DNA of 64,000 nucleotides, taken from assembly GCA_964612145.1 (NCBI GenBank), contig CAZTBP010000011.1:1-64000 (forward strand), read 5' to 3'. Positions 17,413 through 27,700 of this stretch are shown here, one piece after another. Source of the stretch: JAGNLV01 sp964612145 (GTDB lineage: Bacteria > Zixibacteria > MSB-5A5 > GN15 > FEB-12). Both the position numbers and the translations under genes were made by a program. How positions within the stretch are numbered: position 1 is the stretch's first letter; every line of letters starts with the position of its first letter. The notes below the pieces were generated by a model. It had not been told where the DNA came from. It was given only the letters and a program-made list of their open reading frames with translations, and ran no database searches.

Positions 17413-19539
17413 TTATCCGCCGGCCGGGGCTTTTTCGCGGTCGGCAGTGCGCTTTTGCAGGTAGGTATATAGTGAACGGTAGGCAGTGTCAAGATTGTTA
17501 TCCGATGTGACGAGTCTTTCCGCGAGGTTGCGGGCGGCCTCCAAAAGATCGGCGTCGGATGAGAGTTTTGTCGCGCGGAGCTCCGGCAGGCCGGATTGGC
17601 GGACGCCAAAGATTTCTCCCGGACCGCGAAGCTGAAGATCCGCTTCGGCGATTTCGAAACCATCGTTGGTCTGGGCGAAATACTCCAGCCGCCGGCGGGC
17701 GATATCGGAGATCGGCGGGTGGGCGATGGCAACGAGGGTTGCCTGCTTTTTCCCACGGCCGATACGTCCGCGAAGCTGATGCAGTTGGGCGAGGCCGAAT
17801 CGTTCGGCGTGCTCGATAATCATCATGGTGGCGTTGGGATTGTCGATGCCGACCTCGACGACGGTCGTTGCCATGAGGACGTCAAGGTCACCGTGGCGGA
17901 ACTGCTCGAGGATCTGGTCGCGCGGCTTTGGCTTCACGCGTCCGTGGACCATGCCGACCCGAAGGTCCTTGAACGGTCCGGCAGTCAGGTCGGCATAAGC
18001 ATCCTCGACATTTTCGAGGTCGGAGTTTTCGCTTTTTTCAATCAGCGGGTAGATGATGTAGGTCTGGCCGCCGCGGGAGACATCGTCTCTGACAAACTGG
18101 TAGACCTTGTTACGGACATCTTTCGTGCGCCAGACGGTGCGGACCGGTTTGCGGCCGGGCGGCATGGTAGTGATCGAGGAAATATCGAGGTCGCCGTAGA
18201 GGGTCAGGGCGAGAGTGCGCGGGATCGGGGTGGCGGTCATCACCAGCAGATCCGGGTTGTCGCCCTTGGCGTGGAGTTTTCCCCGCTGGCGAACACCGAA
18301 CCTGTGCTGTTCGTCGATTATGACGAGGCCGAGCCGGTCGAACTGGACGTAGTCGTAGATCAGGGCGTGGGTCCCAAAGAGGATATCGATTTCGCCCCGG
18401 GCGCAGGCGGCGGCGATGGTGTCTTTCTGGGCCTTACTCAGGGTGGCGGTGAGCAGGGCACTGGAGACACCGACTTCCTGCAATGGTTCACGCCAGGTGC
18501 GGTAGTGTTGTTCGGCGAGTATTTCGGTGGGGGCCATAAAAGCGGTTTGCAGGTTGTTTTCGGCGACAAAGAGGCCGGCGGTAATCGCAACGACGGTTTT
18601 GCCGCAACCGACATCGCCCTGAAGGAGCCGTGACATCGGGTGTTTTGACTGGAGGTCTTCGAAGATCTCGCGAGTGGCTTTTTTCTGGCCGGAGGTCATT
18701 TCGAACGGGAGGTTCTCGCGGAATTCGGTGAGCCTCTCCCCCGGTTTGGCGTACGTATGTTTTTTGACGGCGGCGACTTTGGCCTGGCGGGAGCGCAGGA
18801 CGAGATATTGCAGCTCGAGCAGTTCATCGAGCGCCATGCGGCGGCGGCAGCGTTCGACCTGTTCGCGGGTGTCGGGGTAGTGGATCTTGGTGACGGCTTC
18901 GTGGAGTCCGGGGAGGTTGAGTTTTTTGGTTTCCGCTGGCGGCAGATGGTCGGGGAGTTTTTCGGTGAGGTTCTCGAAGATGATCGTTGTAAGGCGACGG
19001 ATGCCTTTGGAGGTCAGGCCGATTTTGTTGAGTTCGGCGGTTTGCGGGTAAACCGGGATGATGCGGCCGGCGTGGATCATTTCATCGGTTTCGTCTTCAA
19101 GGCGTTCGAGATCGGGGTGGACAAGCTGGTAGCCCATAAAGTAGCTGACGGTACCGGTGGCGGCGAACCACTGGTTTTTTTTGAACAGCCGTTCCCAGTA
19201 GCGGAGGCCCTGGAAGAAGAGCATCTGGATCGCGCCGGTGTCGTCTTCGAGGATGACCTCGAAACGGCGGCGTTTGCCGTGGAGCATACCGTGGGCGCGG
19301 ACGCGGCCGACGATTGTCACGGGTCGGTCGACCTTGACGTCTTTGATTTTGGTGACGGTGGTGCGATCGAGGTAACCGCGCGGGAAGTACCAGAGGAGGT
19401 CGCGGACGGTTTGCAGCCCGTGGTCGCTGAGGACTTCCGCTTTGCGCGGGCCGACCCCTTTGATATACTGCAGGGGCGACTGTAGTGTTATTTCGCTCAC
19501 GGGGATAGGTTGGCGTTTTGGGGGCGCGGAGTCAATCAT
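17413..19539 (-). CDS. recG: ATP-dependent DNA helicase RecG
   Basis: RecG remodels stalled replication forks and branched DNA. The 708-residue protein has the wedge (OB) domain at the N-terminus with YIKGVGPRKAEVL and VDRPVTIVGRVR, a Walker A motif LLQGDVGCGKT, the DEQH box in VIIDEQHRFGVRQRGKL, TATPIPRTLALTLYGD, and helicase C motifs including QLRGRIGRGKKQ. The frame stays open upstream to 19725, but those codons would run antisense through the tRNA-Sec gene, and the family N-terminus matches the ATG at 19539. That ATG is therefore the start. It diverges from tRNA-Sec. Confidence 0.96.
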   Translation of the reverse strand: MIDSAPPKRQPIPVSEITLQSPLQYIKGVGPRKAEVLSDHGLQTVRDLLWYFPRGYLDRTTVTKIKDVKVDRPVTIVGRVRAHGMLHGKRRRFEVILEDDTGAIQMLFFQGLRYWERLFKKNQWFAATGTVSYFMGYQLVHPDLERLEDETDEMIHAGRIIPVYPQTAELNKIGLTSKGIRRLTTIIFENLTEKLPDHLPPAETKKLNLPGLHEAVTKIHYPDTREQVERCRRRMALDELLELQYLVLRSRQAKVAAVKKHTYAKPGERLTEFRENLPFEMTSGQKKATREIFEDLQSKHPMSRLLQGDVGCGKTVVAITAGLFVAENNLQTAFMAPTEILAEQHYRTWREPLQEVGVSSALLTATLSKAQKDTIAAACARGEIDILFGTHALIYDYVQFDRLGLVIIDEQHRFGVRQRGKLHAKGDNPDLLVMTATPIPRTLALTLYGDLDISSITTMPPGRKPVRTVWRTKDVRNKVYQFVRDDVSRGGQTYIIYPLIEKSENSDLENVEDAYADLTAGPFKDLRVGMVHGRVKPKPRDQILEQFRHGDLDVLMATTVVEVGIDNPNATMMIIEHAERFGLAQLHQLRGRIGRGKKQATLVAIAHPPISDIARRRLEYFAQTNDGFEIAEADLQLRGPGEIFGVRQSGLPELRATKLSSDADLLEAARNLAERLVTSDNNLDTAYRSLYTYLQKRTADREKAPAGG

Positions 19540-19566
19540 TATCTGGGGCGAGGGATGTGGTCTAAG

Positions 19567-19595
19567 TTGCGCGACAGGGCGAAATCGCGTATACT
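19567..19595 (+). promoter_or_regulatory. Promoter for tRNA-Sec
   Basis: TATACT (19590-19595) lies 7 bases upstream of the mature tRNA start. TTGCGC (19567-19572) stands 17 bases before it. The -10 is strong and the -35 keeps only TTG. The spacing to the tRNA is what a direct promoter would need. Confidence 0.6.
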
Positions 19596-19602
19596 CGCTC
19601 TC

Positions 19603-19699
19603 GGAAGCGGATGCCGTCTGGTGGCGGTCCCGGCCTTCAAAGCCGTGCGGGGGGCAGTCGTACTGTCCCCGGTGGGTTCGATTCCCACCCCTTCCGCCA
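19603..19699 (+). tRNA. selC: tRNA-Sec (anticodon TCA)
   Basis: The 97-base gene reads GGAAGCGG at its 5' end and TTCCGCCA at its 3' end, with CCA encoded. It has the tRNA-Sec hallmarks: a long acceptor stem, a 6-base-pair D stem (GCCGTC/GGCGGT) closing a 4-base TGGT loop, and the anticodon loop CTTCAAA with TCA at 19637-19639. The long variable arm pairs GGGGGCAG with CTGTCCCC, and the T arm is GTGGG-TTCGATT-CCCAC. The acceptor appears to contain one C-C mismatch at its sixth pair. The tRNA is charged with serine, converted by SelA and delivered by SelB, both encoded 10 kb away. Confidence 0.96.
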
Positions 19700-19727
19700 A
19701 AAAATAGTACACGGAAGGTACGCATCG

Positions 19728-20291
19728 GTGAACGGCAAGGCCCCCGGGAAAAATCGCATCAAAATCAATCAGGGCAGTACACGGCTTCGAATCAGCATCC
19801 CACTGGCGCCGAGTGAATCCTCGCGGCTGCATTTGACGGCGCTGCTGGTGATTTGGGTGCTGGGGGCGGCGTTTGCGGCGGGGGCACTGATATTGGGCGA
19901 ACCGGTGCTGGGTCCGATGATCGTGCATTTTTTGTGGTGGGGTGCAGGGCTGCCGGTAATCTGGGCGTATCTGCGGTTCGCGCGGGGCCGGGAGGTGATT
20001 ACGCTGACCGACGGCAAACTCACAATCGCCCGCAAGCCGCTGGGGTACCGCAGCCGGTATCACACGCCTCGAATCAAGCGGCTTCGGGTGGACACTAAAG
20101 GGCTGCGCTTAGGCGGCCGGCGGCATAGGCGCAACCCGCTTCGGTGGCGCGGTGAACGGGGGCTGCTGCTTTTTGATTACGGGCTGAAGCCGGTTCGTTT
20201 CGGGGTAGCGATCGATGCTGCACAGGCGAGGGAGATCCTTCAGGCGATCAAGGCAAGCGGGTTTATCGGGCCGGATCACGTCGAGGAGTGA
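19728..20291 (+). CDS. Small two-TM membrane protein, unknown function
   Basis: This 187-residue protein starts at GTG 19728, 8 bases after GGAAGG. It has a basic N-terminus, then two hydrophobic segments (about 38-58 and 62-80). The cytosolic part has a strand-rich PH-like pattern (REVITLTDGKLTIARKPLG) and then very Arg-rich stretches (LRLGGRRHRRNPLRWRGERG). It could be a PH-type membrane protein of the bPH family, but no family was recognised with certainty. It begins 28 bases after tRNA-Sec and may share its transcript. Its last 16 bases overlap the end of the convergent cation transporter gene. Confidence 0.6.
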   Translation: MNGKAPGKNRIKINQGSTRLRISIPLAPSESSRLHLTALLVIWVLGAAFAAGALILGEPVLGPMIVHFLWWGAGLPVIWAYLRFARGREVITLTDGKLTIARKPLGYRSRYHTPRIKRLRVDTKGLRLGGRRHRRNPLRWRGERGLLLFDYGLKPVRFGVAIDAAQAREILQAIKASGFIGPDHVEE

Positions 20292-21244
20292 TCAAGTTCA
20301 TCGGGGAGGGTCGGGCCGAGGCTTTCTTTGGGTTCAGGGTCGACATGGACGATCACGCGGGTGACATCGGCATAGTTATCGAGCAGTTTCCATTTCACAC
20401 CACTGGCGATATCGTGGCCCTGTTTAACGGTAATGCTGGGGTCGACAACGATGTGCAGTTCGACAAAGATCTGTGAGCCGGAGTGACGGGCGCGGAGGTC
20501 GTGGACCTGCCGCACACCGGCAACGTTGCGGGCAGTCTGGGCCATTGCGATGAGGACGTCCTGATCGGGCGCGGTATCGGAGAGTTCGCGCAGGGCGTCC
20601 CAAACCAACCGGGCACCGACCTTGAGGATGAACAGGGTGACGACTAAGGCGGCGATAGCGTCGGCGAGATACCAATCAGGGTTGACGTAGGCGGCGATGA
20701 CTCCGATGAGAACCGCGACGGAACTGAGGGCGTCGGTGCGGTGGTGCCAGGCGTTTCCGATAAGTGCCATCGACTGGAGGCGGCGGCCGATGATTACGGT
20801 CCACCAGTACATTCCTTCTTTGAGAAGGATACTCGCGGCGGCGGCCCAGATGGCAAATTGACCGGGGGTCGCGACGTTATGGCGATAGATGCTTTCGATA
20901 GCGTTGTAGGCGATACCGAGACCGACCGCGATCAGGAAGATACCAACGATCATAGAGGAGGCGGTTTCGATCCGGGCGTGGCCGTAGGGGTGGTCGATGT
21001 CTTCGGATTTACGGCCCCATTTCAGGCCGAGAGCGACGACGAAATCCGAGAAGAGATCCGAGACCGAGTGGACACCGTCGGCGATAAGTGCCTGACTGTT
21101 GGCCGCGAATCCAGCGACCAGTTTGAAGATCACCAACAGCAGGTTGACGACTGAACCGACGACAGTGACTTTCATGCCGGCGGCGACATCCTGGTCGTGG
21201 GTGTGAGTGTTGACGGGGCGGTCTCTGTTGGCGGTTTGCTTCAT
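20276..21244 (-). CDS. Cation diffusion facilitator (CDF) transporter
   Basis: CDF proteins export divalent metals such as zinc or iron in exchange for protons. Six membrane helices are visible. The metal-site motifs are ADGVHSVSDLFSD in TM2 and HHRTDALSS in TM5, and a C-terminal cytosolic dimer domain holds VRQVHDLRARHSGSQIFVELHI and further His and Asp residues. A His-rich N-terminus precedes the first helix. I chose ATG at 21244 (322 aa); an upstream TTG at 21280 would add 12 residues. The metal specificity cannot be assigned. The gene stands alone between the bsh operon end and the convergent small membrane gene. Confidence 0.92.
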   Translation of the reverse strand: MKQTANRDRPVNTHTHDQDVAAGMKVTVVGSVVNLLLVIFKLVAGFAANSQALIADGVHSVSDLFSDFVVALGLKWGRKSEDIDHPYGHARIETASSMIVGIFLIAVGLGIAYNAIESIYRHNVATPGQFAIWAAAASILLKEGMYWWTVIIGRRLQSMALIGNAWHHRTDALSSVAVLIGVIAAYVNPDWYLADAIAALVVTLFILKVGARLVWDALRELSDTAPDQDVLIAMAQTARNVAGVRQVHDLRARHSGSQIFVELHIVVDPSITVKQGHDIASGVKWKLLDNYADVTRVIVHVDPEPKESLGPTLPDELDHSST

Positions 21245-21301
21245 GGCGTAAGTATGATGTGCGGGAGTGTGAGCCGTCAAGCTTGAATCAGGGGGGAAGA
21301 A

Positions 21302-22024
21302 TCAGATGGACTGGACCGGCATTTTCTGGGGGTCGTCGACAGCCATTGGCTCTTTGACTGTAAAGGCTTCAGCGTAGCGGGCGCCGATCATGTGGGCAAG
21401 GGCGGCGCCACGGTCGCGCATGAGGTCGAAGACGGTTACGCCGGGGTGAAATATCTTTTTGGCTATCCGGTTATCTGAGAATTGGGATTTGTAGGCGGCG
21501 ACCGCCTTGCATTTTTGTTCGAATTCGTCGGAGACATCGACTAAAAACGAGAACTCGCGGTTGCGGTAGTAGGAGGCGTAGATGATTTTTCGCGGGCGGT
21601 GCGGCTCACCGTCGAGATTGACTTTTTTCAAGCCGGCGAGAAAGCAGGCGTCGTAGCCGAGGCGGCAGCAGGCGAGGTGGTCGGGGTGGCGCTGTTCCCA
21701 GTGCGGGAGGATGACCAGTTCCGGTTGATGGTCCCGGATATACTGGGCCACGAGGAGCTTGTTGGCCTGATTGTACTCGATAGCGGCGTCGGGCATGCCG
21801 GCGTTACCGCGCCATTTGAGGCCGATGATATCGGCGGCGGCGTTGGCCTCGGCATCGCGGTCGTGCTCGGTGCCGAAGCTCCCGGCCTCTCCCCTGGCCA
21901 GGTCGAGGGCGCCGCAGGCGCGACCCATTTTGGTTAGCTTGATCAGGGTTCCGCCGCAGGTGATTTCGGTGTCATCGGGGTGGGCAGCAATGGCGAGGAC
22001 ATCGAGTTTGGTTGTATCAGCCAC
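21302..22024 (-). CDS. bshB1: Bacillithiol deacetylase BshB1
   Basis: BshB1 removes acetyl from GlcNAc-malate, the second step of bacillithiol synthesis. The LmbE-type zinc motif AIAAHPDDTEITCGGT opens the protein, the second site is HWEQRHPDHLAC, and RGEAGSFGTEHDR is typical of this branch. The GTG at 22024 lies 6 bases after a GAGGAGG site (22031-22037) and is the likely start (240 aa); an in-frame TTG two codons earlier abuts that site and is unlikely. The start overlaps the end of bshA by 8 bases, so translation is coupled. It is the last gene of the efflux-bacillithiol operon. Confidence 0.95.
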   Translation of the reverse strand: MADTTKLDVLAIAAHPDDTEITCGGTLIKLTKMGRACGALDLARGEAGSFGTEHDRDAEANAAADIIGLKWRGNAGMPDAAIEYNQANKLLVAQYIRDHQPELVILPHWEQRHPDHLACCRLGYDACFLAGLKKVNLDGEPHRPRKIIYASYYRNREFSFLVDVSDEFEQKCKAVAAYKSQFSDNRIAKKIFHPGVTVFDLMRDRGAALAHMIGARYAEAFTVKEPMAVDDPQKMPVQSI

Positions 22025-23147
22025 CGACAACCTCCTCGTAGTACTTTTCGTATTCGGAGACGATCTTTTCCGAGCCGAACTTAGCCACGGCGCTATCGGC
22101 GGCGTTGTGTTTGAATTCGGCGAGACGTTCCTTGTTTTTCAGCAGGGCGATGCCGGCGCGAGCCATCGAAGTGGTATCGCCGACCGGCAGCAGGAAGCCG
22201 TTTTTGTAATCATCGACCACTTCGACAAGGCCGGTGCCGGTCGTTCCGATCACGGGGACGCCGCAGGCGAGCGCTTCGAGGGCGGCAAGGCCGAAGGACT
22301 CTTCCTCGGACGGCATCAAGAACAGGTCACAGCACGGGAGGACGGCCTCGACCCGGCTCTGGTTGCCGAGGAAAATGACTTTGTCGTTCATCTCGCGCTT
22401 GTTGATCTGGCGTCGGGCAAGCACGGTGTCGGGTCCTTCGCCGACGAGGACAAGCTTGGCAGGAAGCTCGGCTGAGATCTTGGCAAAAGTCTCGATGACA
22501 TCGAGGGTTCTTTTGACGGGCCGGAAATTGGACACGTGGGCGATCAGGAACTCATCGGGTTTGGCAAACTCTTCACGGGCGCAGTCTCCATTGCAGGGCT
22601 TGAAGCGTTTGCCGTCGAAGAAGTTGTGAATCACCCTGATGTTCTTATTAACTTTAAAAACATCTTCGGTTTCATCTGCGAGGTACCGCGAAACGGCAGT
22701 GACACCGTCGGAGGCCATGATTGAGAAGCGGGTGATGTCGAAAAAGGACGGGTCCGAGCCAACGAGGGTGATATCGGTGCCGTGGAGGGTAGTAATAATT
22801 TTCGGGACGCGGGTGCCGGCCTGGGCCATCATCTGTTTAGCGAGGTAGGCGGATGTCGCGTGCGGGATTGCGTAGTGCACGTGGAGGACATCGAGACCAA
22901 CATTGCGGCTGACCTCGGCCATTTTCGCTGAGAGGGTCAGGGTGTACGGCGGGTTCTTGAACAGCGGGTAGGCGGTCGTTTCCACACCGTGGTACATAAG
23001 ATTTGGCTGGTAGCGATCCAGCCGGAACGGGATGGCGTACGAGATGAAGTGTACTTTGTGCCCCCGTGCGGCCAGCTGCTGGCCGAGTTCAGTGGCGACT
23101 ATGCCGGATCCACCGGCGACGGGATAACAGGTGATACCGATGTTCAT
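22017..23147 (-). CDS. bshA: BshA, N-acetyl-glucosaminyl L-malate synthase
   Basis: This GT4 glycosyltransferase joins GlcNAc to L-malate, the first step of bacillithiol synthesis. The 376 residues contain the BshA signature start MNIGITCYPVAGGSGIVATELG, then HVHYAIPHATSAYLAKQM, a central NFFDGKRFKP block, and the donor-binding SEEESFGLAALEALACGVPV motif. It is cytosolic. It starts 2 bases after bshC and runs into bshB1, giving a compact bshC-bshA-bshB1 set. Confidence 0.96.
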   Translation of the reverse strand: MNIGITCYPVAGGSGIVATELGQQLAARGHKVHFISYAIPFRLDRYQPNLMYHGVETTAYPLFKNPPYTLTLSAKMAEVSRNVGLDVLHVHYAIPHATSAYLAKQMMAQAGTRVPKIITTLHGTDITLVGSDPSFFDITRFSIMASDGVTAVSRYLADETEDVFKVNKNIRVIHNFFDGKRFKPCNGDCAREEFAKPDEFLIAHVSNFRPVKRTLDVIETFAKISAELPAKLVLVGEGPDTVLARRQINKREMNDKVIFLGNQSRVEAVLPCCDLFLMPSEEESFGLAALEALACGVPVIGTTGTGLVEVVDDYKNGFLLPVGDTTSMARAGIALLKNKERLAEFKHNAADSAVAKFGSEKIVSEYEKYYEEVVGG

Positions 23148-23149
23148 CG

Positions 23150-24781
23150 TTAGTTGCTCTTGTAATCGGACAGCGAGATAAGTTGGTGGGCCTTTTCTTC
23201 GCTGTCGAGTTGTTCGTGGGCAAAGGGCATAAAATCCATGCCGTATTTCGAGAGGAAGTAGGTTACGTTCAGGGCCCGTTCCTGCAATCCGCGATTGGTG
23301 TAAAGGGCGTTGTAGAGGCGGTAGATGCGATCGCGGGTTTCGGATGATTTGCGTTTGTGGGCCGAGAATACTTTGCCCTCAAACTGCTTTAAGTTGTAAT
23401 CGATCTTGCCATAAATGTTGTGAGCGACGCTTTCGAGTTGCTTGTCAAACTGCAGGGATCGTTTGACAAAGGCTTTGAATTCGTCCTCGACCGTTTTTGA
23501 CAGTTCCTTAAATTTCTCTTCAAGATCGCTCGGGAACGACTCGGCCAGTATTCGATTGATGACCTGTTCGATATCCCCGGTGAGTTCGTCGAAAGTGATG
23601 TCGAACTGATCCATGATCTTCTCGTAGTGCTTCTCCACAAAGGTGGCGGTAGGCCGCGCCATATAGTACGGTGCGACACGGGAAAACAGCGGGAAAATCG
23701 GGTTGATCTGGGCGAGGTAAGCGATTTCCGAGGGTCCGCCTTTCTGCGAGATGACGGGAAAGAGATAGGACTGCAAGACCGGGCGGGTCATGACATCGGG
23801 TGAGAACTGTTCCGGTTCTTTTTCGATCATCTTTTTGATTTCGTGGGCGGTGAATGTGTCCTCGCCGATATTGAAGGTGCCGTCGTCGTTGCCCATGATG
23901 GGTGTCCGGCCGTTGCGGTTGCAGAACAGGTGGGTGGCGTTGTCTTTCTTCTCGACCTGGATATGGTAGCCGTGCTGTATGATGTGATTGTTGGTCCTGG
24001 CAATGAGGCCGTGGAGTTTGTCCTGTTTATCGATAATGTCCATGAACAGGGGGGCCGCCAGGGCTTTGGCTTCCTTGTCGCCGGGTGAAAACAGGGCGAG
24101 GCCGAACTGGGTGCAGAGGCCGGTCATGAATTTGCCGAAAGCGCTGACAAAGGTGTCATCGGGCGTGTAGGAGCGGTCGATCAGGTCGTAGAGATCTTTG
24201 GTAAAATCCGACTCGCCGAGGGCCTCCTTGAGTTGACTCTTGACCTCTTGGAGGGCAGCGGAATCGGAGAACGTTATTTCTGAGGTCGGGACTTCTTCAC
24301 TGGGCGGAGAGGGGTAGGTTAATGTCACCGGTTCGTTGGAGGAGCGGTCGAGGACGGTGGTGTTGTTGACCTCTTCGAAATCGTGGTCATCGCCGGCTAT
24401 CCAGAAAATCGGAATAACCGGTCGGCCGAGGTCGTTTTCGTACTTCCGGGCCGCTTTGATGATGGCGAGGGCTTTTATTTGCACCAGCAGCGGGCCACCA
24501 AAAAGGACGGCCTGCTGGCCGGAAAAGACGCAGGCCGACTTCGGGTCGCGGAGCCGTTCGATGTTATCCAGCGTCTTTTTTCCCGTGCCCCAGGACTCGT
24601 TCTGGCGCTTCAGTATGTCGGCGATGCGGTCGCGGTCGTACTGAATCGTGTCCAGTTGTTTGGCGACATCGCGTACGTTGTCGACCGAGTAGAAGTGCCG
24701 GGCCGAATGCAGGCCCGCCACAAAGTCCAGATAGATGTCCGAGTATCCCAGATCTTTGCTGGGCTCGATAAGTTTAGCCAC
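23150..24781 (-). CDS. bshC: BshC, putative bacillithiol cysteine ligase
   Basis: BshC is the enzyme thought to add cysteine to GlcN-malate, the last step of bacillithiol synthesis. The 543 residues carry the family's nucleotidyl-like core with FSGQQAVLFGGPLLVQIKALA and PIFWIAGDDHDFEEVN, and a long C-terminal coiled-coil stretch around residues 400-480. Length and motifs fit the family. The start is GTG, with GGAGG 12 bases upstream, and overlaps the last 8 bases of the RND permease gene. This overlap is what ties thiol synthesis to the efflux operon. Confidence 0.95.
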   Translation of the reverse strand: MAKLIEPSKDLGYSDIYLDFVAGLHSARHFYSVDNVRDVAKQLDTIQYDRDRIADILKRQNESWGTGKKTLDNIERLRDPKSACVFSGQQAVLFGGPLLVQIKALAIIKAARKYENDLGRPVIPIFWIAGDDHDFEEVNNTTVLDRSSNEPVTLTYPSPPSEEVPTSEITFSDSAALQEVKSQLKEALGESDFTKDLYDLIDRSYTPDDTFVSAFGKFMTGLCTQFGLALFSPGDKEAKALAAPLFMDIIDKQDKLHGLIARTNNHIIQHGYHIQVEKKDNATHLFCNRNGRTPIMGNDDGTFNIGEDTFTAHEIKKMIEKEPEQFSPDVMTRPVLQSYLFPVISQKGGPSEIAYLAQINPIFPLFSRVAPYYMARPTATFVEKHYEKIMDQFDITFDELTGDIEQVINRILAESFPSDLEEKFKELSKTVEDEFKAFVKRSLQFDKQLESVAHNIYGKIDYNLKQFEGKVFSAHKRKSSETRDRIYRLYNALYTNRGLQERALNVTYFLSKYGMDFMPFAHEQLDSEEKAHQLISLSDYKSN

Positions 24782-27700
24782 TGACAGCGGTTTCCTCCTT
24801 CACTGCTTGGGACTTCTGCTCCCTTCTTCTTCGAAACAGGCCGACAAAGTCATCGATGAGCGAATAGACAACCGGTACGACGACCAGTGTGAGCAGCATC
24901 GATGAGAGCATGCCGCCGATCACGGCGCGGGCCATTGGGGCGCGGAGTTCGGCGCCTGGCCCAATCCCGAGCGCGAGTGGGAGCATACCGAAGACGGTTG
25001 CAAAAGTCGTCATCAGGATGGGCCGCAACCGGATCGGGCCGGCCTGCAGAATCGCATCAGTCCTTGAAACACCTTTTGCGCGTTCTTGTTTCACGAAATC
25101 AATGAGCAGGATGGCGTTCTTGGTCACCAGCCCCATCAACAGCACAATGCCGATCATCGACATAATCGAGAACGATGACCCGACCAGGCCTATAATAGCG
25201 CCCACGAGGGACAACGGCAAGGAAAGCATGATCGAAAACGGGTCAAAGAACGACTCGTACTGCGATGCCAGAAGGAGGTAAATGAAGATAACGGCCAGAA
25301 ACAGGGCCCGGAAGATGTTCTGGAACGATTCTTCCATGATCTCTTGCTGGCCGACAGCGCCCACGGCGTAGCCGGGCGGGATGTTGAGTTCCTGACTGGC
25401 CCGCTCCATAATGGTACCGGCTGCGCTTCCGGCGAAGGCATCGGAGGCAACGTTGGCATTGATCCGTACCTCGCGCTGGCGGTTATAGCGATAGTATTCG
25501 CTGATTTCCGTGGTCTTGTGAAGATCGGCCACGCGATCCAGCGGGATCAGGAGTTCATCGGTGGAGCGGGGTGCGAATTTGTCGGACTTGATCAGGATTC
25601 GCCCGATATCATCAGAGGAGGTGCGATATGGTTCGGCCAGACGCATGCGAACGTCGTATTCCTGGTCGCCCTCCTTGAATCTGGTGACAACCTCTCCCTC
25701 GACCAGCCAGCGCACGGTGATTGGGATATCGTAGAGGCTGAGTCCGAGGTCGTTGGCGAGCCTTCGGTCGACGGTGACCTGTATTTCCGGTTTACCCTCG
25801 ACCAGCGTGTTGCCAACGTCGACAATACCGGGAGTCTCGTAGAAGATCTGTTCGAGGCTGTTGGCGAGGCGGACGACCTCTTCTTGTTCCGGGCCGCGGA
25901 TGGAGATCTCAATCGGTTTGGATGAACCGCCCTCTTCCTCACCGCGGCCGATGGCATATTCTATGCCGGGGATATCGCGCAGCAGGACACGGGCGGAATC
26001 CATCAGCATGCGAGCCGAGAGTTCGCGCTCGCTTCGGTCGATCAGTTTAACCAGCAGGCGGCCCTCGTTGACCGGGGCGTTGCCGCGGCCGATGGTGACA
26101 AACGTGTTGGCGACCTGCGGGAGTTGCCGAATGGTGTTTTCGACGATTTCGAAGCGGTCGATGCTGCCCTTGAGGGTAGTGCCTGGGGGTGTGGTGATAT
26201 CGATTGCCATCTGGTTTTCATCGGTCTCGGTCATGAACTCAACGCCGACAAACTGAGCGGCGAGGTAGGCCAGCCCAAAGGACGCGACAGCAATCAAGAT
26301 AACCAGCCACCGGTGATTCAGTGACTTTTCCAGCAGGTTGCGGTAGCGCGGCTTGAACCAGTCGAAGGTCCGGTTCCAGTACATGAGGATGTTCAGCACG
26401 CGATTCCAGGCTCGTCCCGCTGAGGTTTTCGCCGGCGTGAGTTTGCCTTCTTTGACTTTTTCTTCCTTCAGCCACCGGGCGGAAAGCATCGGGGTCAGGC
26501 TAAAGGCCACAAACAGCGAGGCGAGGACGGCAAAGGCTACGGTGACGCCGAACTGGTAGAAGAACCGTCCGATGATACCCTCCATAAAGGCCACCGGCAG
26601 GAATACGACCATGATAGAGAAGGTCGTGGCCATGACGGCCAGGCCGATTTCTTTGGCGCCGGTCACAGCGGCTTGCATCGGTGGTCGCCCATCGGCCATG
26701 TGTCGGTAGATGTTTTCGATGACCACGATGGCGTCATCGATAAGAATGCCGACCGCCAGCGACAGACCGAGCAACGTCATGACGTTGATGGTAAAATTAA
26801 GAATGTTCATGATGATAAAGGCAGCGATGATCGAAATCGGAATGGCGAAGCCGGTGATCAAAGTCGGCCGGTAGTCCAGCAGGAACAGGAATATGACCAG
26901 CACGGCAAGGAAGGTACCGAACCGGATATTGAACAGGATCTCGTGGATTGATTCTTCGATGAAAGTCGACTTGTCGTCGACGATTTCGACGGTGACATCT
27001 GACGGTAGTTCGTCACGCAGGTCCTGCACCGTTTGTTTGATCAGGTCGGCCATGCGGACGGTGTTGGTACCGGACTGTTTGGTGACGGTAAGGGAAACCG
27101 CCGATTCACCGTTATAGGCCGAATATGACCGGGCCTCTTCGGTTGTGTCTTTGACCTGGGCAATGTCGCGCAGGTAGACTTGTGCGCCGCGCCGGTTTTT
27201 GATCACGATGTCTTCAAACTGCTCGACCCGTTGGAGCCTTCCGGCCATGCGAACGAGATATTCGCGGGAGGCTTCGTCAACCCGTCCGCCGGGAATCTCG
27301 AGGTTGGCGGCGGCGACAGCCGATTGTACGTCGGAGGCAGAAACACTAAATGATTCCATTTTGCCGGGGTCGAGTGCGATCAGGATTTCCCGTTCCCTTC
27401 CACCGACAAGCTGAACCTGGCCGACGCCGGAGATGGTCTCGATTCTTTCTTTCACGACATCTTTGGCCAGGGTTGTGATTTCGCTTGGCGGACGGTCGCC
27501 GGAGACGGCGATGGACATGATCGGCTCGGCGGTCGGGTCGAAGTTCTGGACGATCGGTTCCTCGATATCATCCGGCAGGTCGCCGCGGATGCCGGCGACT
27601 TTTTCGCGGACTTCCTGCGTCGCCACCTGGGCATCTCGATTGAGCTCAAACATGATGATGGTCAGGGAGTAGCCCTCCATGGACTGCGACTGGATATTTC

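Noticed and set aside
19540..19725. N-terminal extension of RecG, 62 codons
   Set aside because: It runs antisense through tRNA-Sec and has no RecG similarity; the family N-terminus begins at the ATG 19539.
19611..19727. Coding sequence starting inside tRNA-Sec for the small membrane protein
   Set aside because: The first 39 codons are the tRNA itself. The GTG at 19728 has a good ribosome site.
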